A model generated the notes under the pieces. The model worked only from the letters and a program-made list of their open reading frames with translations, was not told where the DNA came from and did not search any database. A DNA stretch of 22,709 nt from Acidilobaceae archaeon (GTDB taxonomy: Archaea; Thermoproteota; Thermoprotei_A; Sulfolobales; Acidilobaceae). Each line of letters begins with the position of its first letter. The stretch's first letter is position 1. The translations under genes were made by a program, and so were the position numbers. The DNA is taken from positions 1 through 22,709 of the forward strand of contig JALSQM010000152.1 of NCBI GenBank assembly GCA_026985385.1. Reading direction: 5' to 3'. Of this stretch, positions 5,336-12,406 are shown piece after piece.

Positions 5336-6187
5336 ATGGGCCGGGGGCCTGTGGGTATTGTAGCCAAGCCGGGTAGTGGCCTGGCGGAGGAGGCTGCGGC
5401 GAAGGCTGTTGCGGCCCTCGAGTCTAGGGGGGTGGAGGTTGTTGTTGAGAGGGATACTGCGATGAGCTATGCCCGCTTCCGCGGCTACCCTCTCTTCAAC
5501 ATATCCAAGGATCCCCCGGAGAGGATAGTTGTCGTTGGCGGTGACGGCACTCTGCTTAGGTCGATACAGAAGCTCCCCGACCCATCCAGGGTCGTTGTCA
5601 TGACCGTCAGGGCGGGTAAGAGGGGGTTCCTACTGGATGTGGAGCCGTACGAGATAGAGGAGAGGGTGGAGGACTTCATAGAGGGTAGGTACCGTGTAGT
5701 CGACTACCCCAGGGTCTCGACTAGGATCGGGGAGAGGATCCTCCCCTGCGCAATGAATGACGTGGTCTTCATAACGAAGATGGCTAAGCTGGTAAAGCTC
5801 ACCGTCTACGCTAACGGTGAGAGGGTCTTCACCCTAGACGGGGACGGCCTCATCATAGCGACCACCCTAGGCTCCACAGCCTATAGTCTAAGCGCTGGGG
5901 GCCCCATAGTGGATCCCGGCCTCGACGCCCTCATACTCACCCCCATGAACCCCGTGCAGCTCCACCTACGCCCGGTCGTCGTGCCCCCAACGTATAGGGT
6001 TGAGGTCGAGGTGAGACCGGCCAGCGGGCCCCTCTACGTGAGCATAGACGGCCAGCACATAGAGGACCTGCAGCCCGGCGCCGTGGCGGTTGTGGAGAGG
6101 TGTGATAAGCCCGCGAGGATAGCCAGGTTCAGGTGGTGGGAGAACTACTATGAGAGGCTCTACGCGAGGATCCTCGCCTACTGGTAG
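5336..6187 (+). CDS. nadK: NAD kinase
   Basis: A 283-residue NAD(+)/polyphosphate-ATP kinase, which phosphorylates the 2'-OH of NAD to make NADP in the cytoplasm. Visible motifs are the N-terminal VGIVAKPG strand, the nucleotide-binding VVVGGDGTLLRS near residue 68, the NDVVF segment near 142, and the glycine-rich GSTAYSLSAGGPIVDP near 185, which is the second family signature. The C-terminal SIDGQ (near 241) is also typical. Length is normal for archaeal enzymes. The start is ATG 5336 with GGGGTG five bases upstream. A PIN-domain gene overlaps its 3' end and is probably co-transcribed. Confidence 0.93.
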   Translation: MGRGPVGIVAKPGSGLAEEAAAKAVAALESRGVEVVVERDTAMSYARFRGYPLFNISKDPPERIVVVGGDGTLLRSIQKLPDPSRVVVMTVRAGKRGFLLDVEPYEIEERVEDFIEGRYRVVDYPRVSTRIGERILPCAMNDVVFITKMAKLVKLTVYANGERVFTLDGDGLIIATTLGSTAYSLSAGGPIVDPGLDALILTPMNPVQLHLRPVVVPPTYRVEVEVRPASGPLYVSIDGQHIEDLQPGAVAVVERCDKPARIARFRWWENYYERLYARILAYW

Positions 6188-6584
6188 CAGGCTTGTAATG
6201 GACACGGGAGCCATAATGGCGGGCCTCCCCCTGAGGATCCCCGGGCGCCACGCCACAACGCCGAGTGTGGTGGGGGAGGTCAGGGATAGGGATTCTAGGA
6301 GGATGCTCGAGGAGTGCCTAGCCTATGGTAGACTCGAAGTACTAGAACCCTCCCCCGCCACGGTGGAGGAGGCGGCGAGGATAGCGAGGAGGGCAGGCGT
6401 GCTCGGCAAGCTCAGCAAGACCGACCTGGAGGTCCTAGCGCTCGCCCTAGAGCTTAGAGCCCCCGTGGCGACCGACGACTACGCCCTCCAACTCGCCGCG
6501 AGCGAGGCGGGCGTGGGGTTCGTGAGGATTAGGTATAGGGGCATCAGGGAAGCTGGAAGCCGAGGCGGGCGAGGTAGCGTTTAA
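6150..6584 (+). CDS. Nob1-like PIN-domain ribonuclease
   Basis: A PIN domain of the Nob1/PIN_6 group: first acidic motif LVMDTGAIMAG, then TTPSVVGEVRD, the conserved LSKTDLEVLALALEL, and the final TDDYALQLAA; the four metal-binding acidic positions are present. Nob1 trims the 3' end of pre-16S rRNA, but full Nob1 has a zinc ribbon at the C-terminus, and here the protein ends with a basic Gly/Arg tail and no cysteines. It may thus be a Nob1 paralogue or a Nob1 lacking its ribbon. Two starts are possible: ATG 6150 (GGGAG about eight bases upstream; overlaps nadK by 38 bp), which keeps the first beta strand, or ATG 6198, which clips it. I favour 6150. Confidence 0.75.
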   Translation: MRGSTRGSSPTGSRLVMDTGAIMAGLPLRIPGRHATTPSVVGEVRDRDSRRMLEECLAYGRLEVLEPSPATVEEAARIARRAGVLGKLSKTDLEVLALALELRAPVATDDYALQLAASEAGVGFVRIRYRGIREAGSRGGRGSV

Positions 6585-6771
6585 GTTTCTTGGGCAGCCG
6601 GGGGACTGTCACGTCGCCTCTCAGGGGTATATAGAAGCTCCCCCTCCCGGGTATCTCCACGATTGCCCCGAGCAGGGAGCCCCCCGAGTAGACGAGCCTA
6701 ACCCTATACTTGCCAGCCACCACTTCATCGCGGTAGCTCAGCGTGGACAGAGCCCACCACCAAAATCCCAC
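6544..6771 (-). CDS. Small basic protein of unknown function
   Basis: A 75-residue frame rich in beta-strand-like stretches (VAGKYRVRLVYSGG, LGAIVEIPGRGSFYIPLRG) followed by a basic tail (LPKKLKRYLARLGF). I do not recognise the family. It is supported by a good minus-strand TATA-like TTTTAATACTT at 6783-6793, whose start site would fall near 6762. That is slightly inside the GTG at 6771, so the true start may be one of the GTG codons at about 6718-6723, giving a protein beginning MVAGKYRV. Its last 41 bp are antisense to the end of the PIN gene. Confidence 0.5.
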   Translation of the reverse strand: MGFWWWALSTLSYRDEVVAGKYRVRLVYSGGSLLGAIVEIPGRGSFYIPLRGDVTVPRLPKKLKRYLARLGFQLP

Positions 6772-7123
6772 CCGGCTCCCACAAGTATTAAAACCTTCCG
6801 TTCAACCCCCAAGCACTCCCTCCCGCCTGGATGCCCGTCCCTGGGGTCCTGGACTGTTGCCGGGCTGGCGGCACGCTGGCTTCATCCGAGGCATACCGCC
6901 CGTGGGGTCTCCAGCCCCTATGCCCGGGTAAGCGTTTCCCCGCCCTCATAACTTTGGGGGTGGGGTTGGCGCCTCGGCCCCCGCTCACCGGCGTCGCGGG
7001 GCTTTATGGGCCCCGTTGGTGGGGAGCGCCACGCCCCGCACACCCGGGCTCACCCGGGCATCACCGCACAGCGGGTCATCTAACCCCAAACATCATGTAG
7101 AAGGCACTACAAGCCATTAGAAG
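6772..7123. other. 352-bp gap; promoter elements, no recognised gene
   Basis: The left end carries the TATA-like element of the small gene at 6544-6771 (TTTTAATACTT on the minus strand, also usable on the plus strand). A second minus-strand TATA-like CATAAAG lies near 7002-7008. Between them the sequence is very G+C-rich with complementary blocks, for example CCGAGGC (minus, about 6972-6978) against GCCTCGG (minus, about 6889-6895). A tandem direct repeat CACCCGGGC(T/A) occupies 7041-7060. No tRNA T-arm, no RNase P RNA core sequence and no reading frame with family similarity is visible. A structured transcript is possible but unproven. Confidence 0.35.
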
Positions 7124-7696
7124 TTACGGTGGCCTGGGTAAGCCTAGCCTCTCTAGTAGGGCCTTGAAGGCCTCTCCGACCCCGGCTTTCTCGGCTACCT
7201 TGATGGCGGCTCTCAGTGTGTTCTCGAGTATGTCGTCCACCGGGTAGCCGAGGCCCGCGTACCATGTAGCGGCTAGGTGCGTCGCCAGCAGCTCCGCGGC
7301 CCTCGCTATTAGGGCCTCGCGGGTCCTGGACTCGTTGAACTCCCTGTAGAGGCTCTTGGCCAGGGGTGATAGGGGGGCCTCTCCCTCGATGGCCCTCTCC
7401 TCCGCGGCGAGCTTGGCGGCCTCCAGGCCGGCGGGCTTCGGTATATCGCCTACCCAGGCCTCGGCGAAGTCGTGGAGTAGCGCTATCACGGAGGCCCTTA
7501 GGGGGTCTACCTCGACGCCCCTGCTCCTAGCCTCCCAGGCTAGCTCTAGGGCTAGGACTGCCGCTGTGTAGGAGTGCTGCGCAACAGTCTCCGCCTGCGA
7601 GGGGGGCACGCCCCTCAGCATCCACCCAGTCCTGGCGAGGCTGTTGAGGGCCCTCAAGGCGCTTGAGAGGCTGTCGTGGACGCCCACTAGCCGCAC
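7124..7696 (-). CDS. HD-domain phosphohydrolase (YfbR/HDDC2-like)
   Basis: A 190-residue HD-superfamily protein. The metal-binding histidine of the first helix is in ETVAQHSYTAAVLALEL (near residue 42), the HD doublet in VIALLHDFAEAWVGDIP (near 75), and a downstream acidic residue in the helix near AGLGYPVDDILENTLRAA. This order and the HDFAEAxxGDIP motif are those of the YfbR/HDDC2 group of 5'-deoxynucleotidases that dephosphorylate dNMPs; archaeal members are mostly untested, so the substrate is inference. The start is GTG 7696, with a second GTG three codons later as an alternative. It is transcribed leftward, 57 bp downstream of the trkH-like gene. Confidence 0.85.
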   Translation of the reverse strand: MRLVGVHDSLSSALRALNSLARTGWMLRGVPPSQAETVAQHSYTAAVLALELAWEARSRGVEVDPLRASVIALLHDFAEAWVGDIPKPAGLEAAKLAAEERAIEGEAPLSPLAKSLYREFNESRTREALIARAAELLATHLAATWYAGLGYPVDDILENTLRAAIKVAEKAGVGEAFKALLERLGLPRPP

Positions 7697-7753
7697 CCTT
7701 AGGGGGCGGCCGCCTCTGGGGAGGCTTTTCAGGCTTCACCCTAGCCTGGGGGG

Positions 7754-9286
7754 CTAGATGTACCTGTGGAGCCTGGCCTCCATGGCCCTCTTAGCGGCGT
7801 AGTAGAGCGCTGCTATATAAGCCACCACCTCGAGGCGGCCGAGGAGCATTGCGAGTATCAGTATAACCTTCGCCCCCAGGGGGGCTGAGGCGGAGCTTAT
7901 GCCCACGCTGAGGCCTACGTTCCCCATGGCGCTCGCCACCTCGAAGGCCGCGTCAGCTATCGTGTAGCGGTTCGGGTAGAGGCCGGAGAGTGCGGTGCTG
8001 AGTATGAGGTGGGTGAGCACGAAGGCCGTGGCCGTGGCGGCCACGCTCCTTATGTAGCTGTCGCTCAGCCTCTTGTCGCCCAGCTTCATGCTGGGCCTGT
8101 AGCCCCTGGGCCTGGTAGGGGATGATGCCTCGATCCAGCCAACCTTGGCTAGCACGACCAGCCTAATGATCTTGATCCCACCCGCCGTCGAGAAGGCGCT
8201 GCCGCCTAGGAGGGCTAGGAACGTCAGTATGGCCTTGTAGGCGTCTGGGGTGGCCTCGAGGTTCCCGGCTTGGAAGCCGGCGGTGCTGCTGGATGACACT
8301 ACGTGGAAGACGACCTGGAGCGCCGTGAAGCTCTTGTGGAAGGCCGGGTCCCTCTCCCAGATGTAGAGGGCCGCTAGGGCGGAGAGGGCCACTATGAGTA
8401 GCTGCGCCCTGGTCTCAACGCTTGGGAAGCCTCGGAGCCTGAATGTTAGGAGGCCGTAGTGATCCTTGAAGTTTATGGCTCCAAGCATCACCGTTATCAT
8501 GCCCGCTATCAGCACCCACTTGTTGGAGAGGTAGTAGCCGAGGCTCGCTGTGTGGGTGGAGAACCCCGCCGTGGCTATGCCCGTCATCGCGTGGCTTATC
8601 GCGTCGTAGACATTCATGCCTGCGGCGTAGAATAGGGCGGCGCTTACGCCTGTGAGGGTAGCGTATACGATGAACATCTTCCAAGCAGTGGCGGCGACGC
8701 TCGCCTCTATCTTCTCAACCCTACCCTCAGCCAGGTAGAGGGCGGCAGCGCTTATCCCGGGGGCCGCTAGGACGCCTATCGTGAAGACTACTATACCCAG
8801 GCCCCCCTCCCACTGCATCAGGGTCCTCCAGACCTGGAGGGTGCGGGGGAGCTCCTCGACTCTAGGAACGTAGACTCCCCCCGAGGTGCTGGGCGTCCCG
8901 GAGAGTATGGTGAGCCCCGTTGTGGTCCAGCCACTCACGGATTCGAATAGCGCGTCTATGTAGGGTATCCTGGCGGCCACCTTGAATGGGATAGCCGCTA
9001 GGACAGGCACGGTGACCCACGTCACGACCGTCAACGCTATGGCGGAGGCGTGCCTCAGCGTCGCCCTGGGGAGCATGGTTAGGGCAACGCCTATGGCCAG
9101 GTACACCGCCCCTATCGTGAGGAAGACCAGGGTCGGGTAGACGTCTGCCTCCGAGCCCCTGTAGAGGACCCTATAGGCCCCGTAGAGCCCCGAGGCTATG
9201 ATTGACGTGCTGGTAGTCGCTATCATGTAGCCCAGGTAGGGGAGCAGGCCCAGGGCCCCCCTACCCTCACCGCGGGGGGTCGCCAT
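7754..9286 (-). CDS. trkH: TrkH/KtrB-type potassium transporter, pore subunit
   Basis: A roughly 510-residue polytopic membrane protein with the four repeated pore (M-P-M) units of the Trk/Ktr/HKT superfamily. The selectivity-filter segments are SVSGWTTTGLTIL, AMTGIATAGFST, SSSSTAGFQAG and ASAMGNVGLSVG, each with the key glycine present. LMQWEGGLGIVVF and LGGSAFSTAGGIKIIR are also typical. The protein would take up K+ (or Na+) across the membrane, normally gated by a cytoplasmic TrkA/KtrA RCK protein; no such gene is in the window. I set the start at ATG 9286, since the upstream extension to GTG 9349 is hydrophilic, Cys/Arg-rich and lies over a likely TATA-like CATAAAT (about 9360-9366). Confidence 0.9.
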   Translation of the reverse strand: MATPRGEGRGALGLLPYLGYMIATTSTSIIASGLYGAYRVLYRGSEADVYPTLVFLTIGAVYLAIGVALTMLPRATLRHASAIALTVVTWVTVPVLAAIPFKVAARIPYIDALFESVSGWTTTGLTILSGTPSTSGGVYVPRVEELPRTLQVWRTLMQWEGGLGIVVFTIGVLAAPGISAAALYLAEGRVEKIEASVAATAWKMFIVYATLTGVSAALFYAAGMNVYDAISHAMTGIATAGFSTHTASLGYYLSNKWVLIAGMITVMLGAINFKDHYGLLTFRLRGFPSVETRAQLLIVALSALAALYIWERDPAFHKSFTALQVVFHVVSSSSTAGFQAGNLEATPDAYKAILTFLALLGGSAFSTAGGIKIIRLVVLAKVGWIEASSPTRPRGYRPSMKLGDKRLSDSYIRSVAATATAFVLTHLILSTALSGLYPNRYTIADAAFEVASAMGNVGLSVGISSASAPLGAKVILILAMLLGRLEVVAYIAALYYAAKRAMEARLHRYI

Positions 9287-9388
9287 CGCAGGGCATCCCC
9301 ATTGCCCTAGGCATCGGAGTCGGAGGTTACGCTCATCCCCCCAAGGCACCCCACTTGGGGATTTATGCTGTCAATGTAGGTGCTCCCC

Positions 9389-10339
9389 CTACCGGCTCAA
9401 ATAGCCTATCCTAGCCCCCGCGTTCAGGGGCTCGGAGATTATTACCTCGCCTTCGACCCCCACCTCCCTCATGACAGACTTGACGAGGGCCGCGTCGTCC
9501 CAGGCGGCGTCCCTAGTGGTTATGGTGTAGAGCGTCGGGCCCCAGCTGGACTGGGCCATCACCAGCCCGCTCCTCTCCGCCTCACCCACTATGGCCTGGA
9601 GGTCGCTCCTATAGGCTCCGCCCTGCAGCCCCGAGAAGTACATGCCAGTGCCGAGCTGCATCATCCTGAGGCCCTCGAGGGCCTCGCGGAGATCCCCCCT
9701 GGAGATGCCGACGGCGAGCCTCAGGAGGCCCGATGACATGAGCCTCTCAACCTCGCCCCGAGGCCTCCACGGCCTCGAGAGCAGCTCCTCCTCCCGGGGG
9801 CCGCTGAGGCCCCTGGGTAGCCGGGGGATCGCGACTATGAAGGCCCAGCCGCGGGGTATCTCGAGCCTGAACAGGGGAGTGGGGCCCCTAGGGTCCGGTG
9901 AGCCGGCGTCTACAACGAAGCCCCCGTAGGCGAAGGCGATGCTCCCCGCCCCCGAGACCCTCCCCCTCCCAAGCCTCCTAGCTAGGAGGGCCACCTCCCC
10001 GGGGCTGCAGCCTCCCTCGCCTAGCGCTAGGCGGGCGGCGCAGGCGGCTGAGAGCATTATCTGCGTCGTACTGCCGAGCCCAACGTGCCTGGGCGGCGCC
10101 TCCCTCACCTCGAGGCAGACACCCCCATAGCCCAGCCTCTCCAGCGCCTCTCTAGCGGCGTCGAGTGCGTGACCCGCACCACCCACCCGCGCCCCCCCAG
10201 GGCACTCCTCGGCCTCCACCGTGACCCTGGGCGTAGCTATGTAGAAGCCCGCGGAGCCCCACGAGTACGGCCTGCCAGGCCCGGCGTAGTAGAAGCCCGC
10301 GTGAAGCCTGGATCCAGCCCTAACGATGACCCTACCCAT
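9389..10339 (-). CDS. Beta-RFAP synthase-like GHMP-family protein
   Basis: A 316-residue member of the GHMP superfamily closest to beta-ribofuranosylaminobenzene 5'-phosphate synthase. That enzyme condenses 4-hydroxybenzoate or pABA with PRPP in the first committed step of methanopterin-type cofactor synthesis. Seen here are the N-terminal RLHAGFYY, the glycine-rich HVGLGSTTQIMLSAACAA near residue 90 (the GHMP loop in the form used by this family), VSGAGSIAFAYGGFVVD, and AQSSWGPTLY near 265, a family signature. ATG 10339 is the start, about 12 bp after the start site expected from the TATA-like element at 10374-10381, shared with the divergent AbrB-PhoU gene. It sits just upstream of trkH on the same strand. 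A different GHMP kinase activity cannot be excluded. Confidence 0.8.
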   Translation of the reverse strand: MGRVIVRAGSRLHAGFYYAGPGRPYSWGSAGFYIATPRVTVEAEECPGGARVGGAGHALDAAREALERLGYGGVCLEVREAPPRHVGLGSTTQIMLSAACAARLALGEGGCSPGEVALLARRLGRGRVSGAGSIAFAYGGFVVDAGSPDPRGPTPLFRLEIPRGWAFIVAIPRLPRGLSGPREEELLSRPWRPRGEVERLMSSGLLRLAVGISRGDLREALEGLRMMQLGTGMYFSGLQGGAYRSDLQAIVGEAERSGLVMAQSSWGPTLYTITTRDAAWDDAALVKSVMREVGVEGEVIISEPLNAGARIGYLSR

Positions 10340-10366
10340 AGAGACCCACCAGGGGGCCTCGTGGGT

Positions 10367-10381
10367 TGTACATGTAAAATA
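10367..10381. promoter_or_regulatory. Shared divergent promoter with TACATGTA palindrome
   Basis: TGTAAAAT at 10374-10381 can act as a TATA-like box for the rightward AbrB-PhoU gene (start 10424) and, read as ATTTTACA, for the leftward beta-RFAP synthase-like gene (start 10339). It overlaps an 8-bp palindrome TACATGTA (10369-10376) that extends imperfectly to 14 bp. Since AbrB-type proteins bind short palindromic DNA, this may be an operator for the PhoU-like protein; that is inference. Confidence 0.45.
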
Positions 10382-10423
10382 TCCGAAAACCGCCCGCTCC
10401 CCCGGGGTAGTGGGTGGCTGGTT

Positions 10424-11392
10424 GTGTCAGTAGAGATTAGGAGGGTTCAGAGGCTGGGTGCGAGCAGTATAGTCGTGACTATACCCAAGGAGTGGGCCCG
10501 CAGGATGGGTATCGACGTCGGGAGTAAGGTTTACCTAGTCGATGAGGGTGATAGTATCAGGATCCTCCCCCTCGAGAAGGACTCGGGCGTCCCACCCGAG
10601 ATCCCCTTACCCCCAATCCCCGGGGCCGCTGGCAGCGTGGTTGTCTGCCTCTACCTCAGCGGCCTCGTTGAGGCCAGGCTGAGGCCCCGGGGGATCCCGG
10701 CCCGCGAGGCCCTCATGGAGCTGAAGAGGTGGGCCCTAACACTCCTCGGCCTCCAGGTGGCCGAGGCTGAGGATGGGAGCCTCATAGTTAAGGTCGCTCT
10801 TGACTCTGATAAGCTAGATGTAGGCCACATGCTTAGGGGGATAGCTGCTGACGCCCGCGGCATATTGTCGATCCTGGGCAGGCTCCTCGACGGGGAGCCC
10901 CTCGATAGGGAGGAGCTGGAGGTCCTCGAGAAGGACTTCCAGAGGAACCAGCACGCGATAATAAGGTACCTCATGTCGAGGCAGGGGGGAGCGCCGAACC
11001 TGGCCTCAAGCTACTACGCAGCCCTGGCAACGGGCTACCTCGGCTTCGCAGTCGATATACTAGACGACCTACTTAAGATGCTCCCCCCGGAGGGGCCCCG
11101 GATGGACTCCTCGGAGGCGGCGGCGATAAAGTCGCTCCTAAAGGGTCTCGAGGACGTGATAGACCTCCAAGCGAGGATCCTCGCGAACCCCAGCTTCACC
11201 AGGTCGGGGGAGCTGCTGCTCGCGATCAGGGATCTAAGGCAGAGGATCCGGGAGTCGCTCTCGGAGGCGAGGAGCCCCTGGGCCGCTGTTGTGCTGGCCA
11301 AGCTCCACGACGTGCTTAGAATACTGAACCTAGCCACATACGTCACACTATGCAGGGTGTTCACCGAGCAGGTGATCCGCGGTAAACGCTGA
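10424..11392 (+). CDS. AbrB-PhoU fusion, phosphate-uptake regulator
   Basis: A 322-residue protein. Residues 1-50 form an AbrB/SpoVT swapped-hairpin DNA-binding domain (RRVQRLGASSIVVTIPKEWA, then GSKVYLVDEGDSIRILP). Residues about 110-320 are helical with the PhoU-like pattern (DSDKLDVGHMLRGIAADARGI, EKDFQRNQHAIIRYL, LEDVIDLQARI). This two-domain architecture is typical of archaeal PhoU-family regulators of phosphate transport; none of the Pst transporter genes is in the window. The start is GTG 10424, six bases after GGGTGG. The frame remains open far upstream, but that stretch lies over the divergent promoter and the GHMP gene. The final 32 bp are antisense to the AsnB-like gene. Confidence 0.85.
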   Translation: MSVEIRRVQRLGASSIVVTIPKEWARRMGIDVGSKVYLVDEGDSIRILPLEKDSGVPPEIPLPPIPGAAGSVVVCLYLSGLVEARLRPRGIPAREALMELKRWALTLLGLQVAEAEDGSLIVKVALDSDKLDVGHMLRGIAADARGILSILGRLLDGEPLDREELEVLEKDFQRNQHAIIRYLMSRQGGAPNLASSYYAALATGYLGFAVDILDDLLKMLPPEGPRMDSSEAAAIKSLLKGLEDVIDLQARILANPSFTRSGELLLAIRDLRQRIRESLSEARSPWAAVVLAKLHDVLRILNLATYVTLCRVFTEQVIRGKR

Positions 11393-12326
11393 CCCCCCCA
11401 CCGGGCTCCAGGTAGGCGCCGCAGAACCTGCAGCGGGACCCCTCAAGGCAGCGGCCGCAGACGGGGCACCTCCGCTGCTCGTCCCTGCAGGGCCCCGGGT
11501 GGGGGATCCCTAGCCCCCTCAGCCTGTGCATGAGGTAGGCGTGGGCCTCGCTGGGCTCCCAGCCCTCCAGGGGCCGCGAGCCCCTTGCCAGCTCCTCTAG
11601 GGCATCGAGGGAGGCTGATCCCTCGGTTATGGGGGTCTTACCCCTCCACGCAGCGTCCCTCAGGCCGTGGTGGTCTAGGTAGAGGCGTAGCATGAGCTTG
11701 CCATAGCGCCCCCCACCGGGCCCGGGGCCCAGGAGGCACTCGAGGGGCGCCTCGAGCGAGAGGCTCCTGGCCTCAGGGCTGTAGAGGGGGTGGCAGACCC
11801 TGACGCCTAGGAGGCCCGCTATATCGTCGACGACGAAGTAGGCTCCCCCACCGGCCATCCTGCTCCTCCACTCGCCCAGGCGTTGGGGGTCTAGGTCGAG
11901 TAGGAAGGTATAGCCTAGGAAAAGCTCGTCCCCGCCGTCGCCGGTTAGCACGCAGTCGCAGCCCAGGCTACGGGCCGCGGCTAAGCCCAGGGCCACGGCG
12001 GCCGCCCCCGAGACCTCGACTGGATCCGCTATCCCGAGGGCGGTTAGGGCGTAGTCGATGGCTTCACGGTACTCCAGGCTACCGGCCTTCAGGGCTGAGA
12101 GCCTCACGCCGAGCCTCTCAGCTACGCTGAGCGCGTGCCTGTAGTCCTCCCAGCCACCCAGTAGGAGTACGCCCCTGAGGGGGCCTGCGCCGTGGAGGAC
12201 CACTGAGAGGGCGACGAAGGAGGTGTCGACTCCACCGCTTAGTAGTATGCAGTCGCAGCCCCTCTCGACGGCGTGCCCGGCCACGATGCCGGCGAGCCTG
12301 GAGGCCAGTGCTAGGCAGTCAGCCAC
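11361..12326 (-). CDS. AsnB-like synthetase domain with C-terminal zinc ribbon
   Basis: A 321-residue protein with the asparagine synthetase (AsnB C-terminal) ATP-pyrophosphatase fold: PP-loop ILLSGGVDTSFVALSV near residue 27 and the TGDGGDELFLGYTFL motif near 128 that binds the acyl substrate. The N-terminal glutaminase domain of true AsnB is absent, so an external ammonia or other nucleophile donor would be needed. The C-terminus ends in a zinc-ribbon pattern (CPVCGRC, then CRFCG) preceded by an extra Cys, an unusual addition. These features suggest an amide-, thioamide- or adenylate-forming enzyme on a non-asparagine substrate, unknown. The start is GTG 12326. It is divergent from cobT with only 80 bp between start codons, so a link to corrinoid metabolism is possible but unproven. 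Confidence 0.75.
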   Translation of the reverse strand: MADCLALASRLAGIVAGHAVERGCDCILLSGGVDTSFVALSVVLHGAGPLRGVLLLGGWEDYRHALSVAERLGVRLSALKAGSLEYREAIDYALTALGIADPVEVSGAAAVALGLAAARSLGCDCVLTGDGGDELFLGYTFLLDLDPQRLGEWRSRMAGGGAYFVVDDIAGLLGVRVCHPLYSPEARSLSLEAPLECLLGPGPGGGRYGKLMLRLYLDHHGLRDAAWRGKTPITEGSASLDALEELARGSRPLEGWEPSEAHAYLMHRLRGLGIPHPGPCRDEQRRCPVCGRCLEGSRCRFCGAYLEPGGGVSVYRGSPAR

Positions 12327-12360
12327 GGGGCGGGCACCCGGGCTGGAGGGTGTGTCCAGC

Positions 12361-12366
12361 TTTTAT
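12361..12366. promoter_or_regulatory. Shared TATA-like element, cobT and AsnB-like gene
   Basis: TTTTAT lies midway between the divergent starts at 12326 and 12407. At the usual distance of about 26 bp it would give leaders of about 11 and 17 nt in the two directions. No other A+T-rich element is present in the interval. No cobalamin riboswitch is visible here. Confidence 0.45.
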
Positions 12367-12406
12367 CCTAGTGCTACCCCCGGCGGGGCCTGGGTGTTGA
12401 CTGGGT

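Noticed and set aside
6831..7100. 89-codon plus-strand frame in the 352-bp gap
   Set aside because: Composition is Gly/Pro/Arg/Cys-rich with no family resemblance and no ribosome site; probably chance in G+C-rich DNA.
10085..10423. N-terminal extension of the AbrB-PhoU protein
   Set aside because: The extension is antisense to the GHMP gene and crosses the divergent promoter; the AbrB domain begins directly after GTG 10424.
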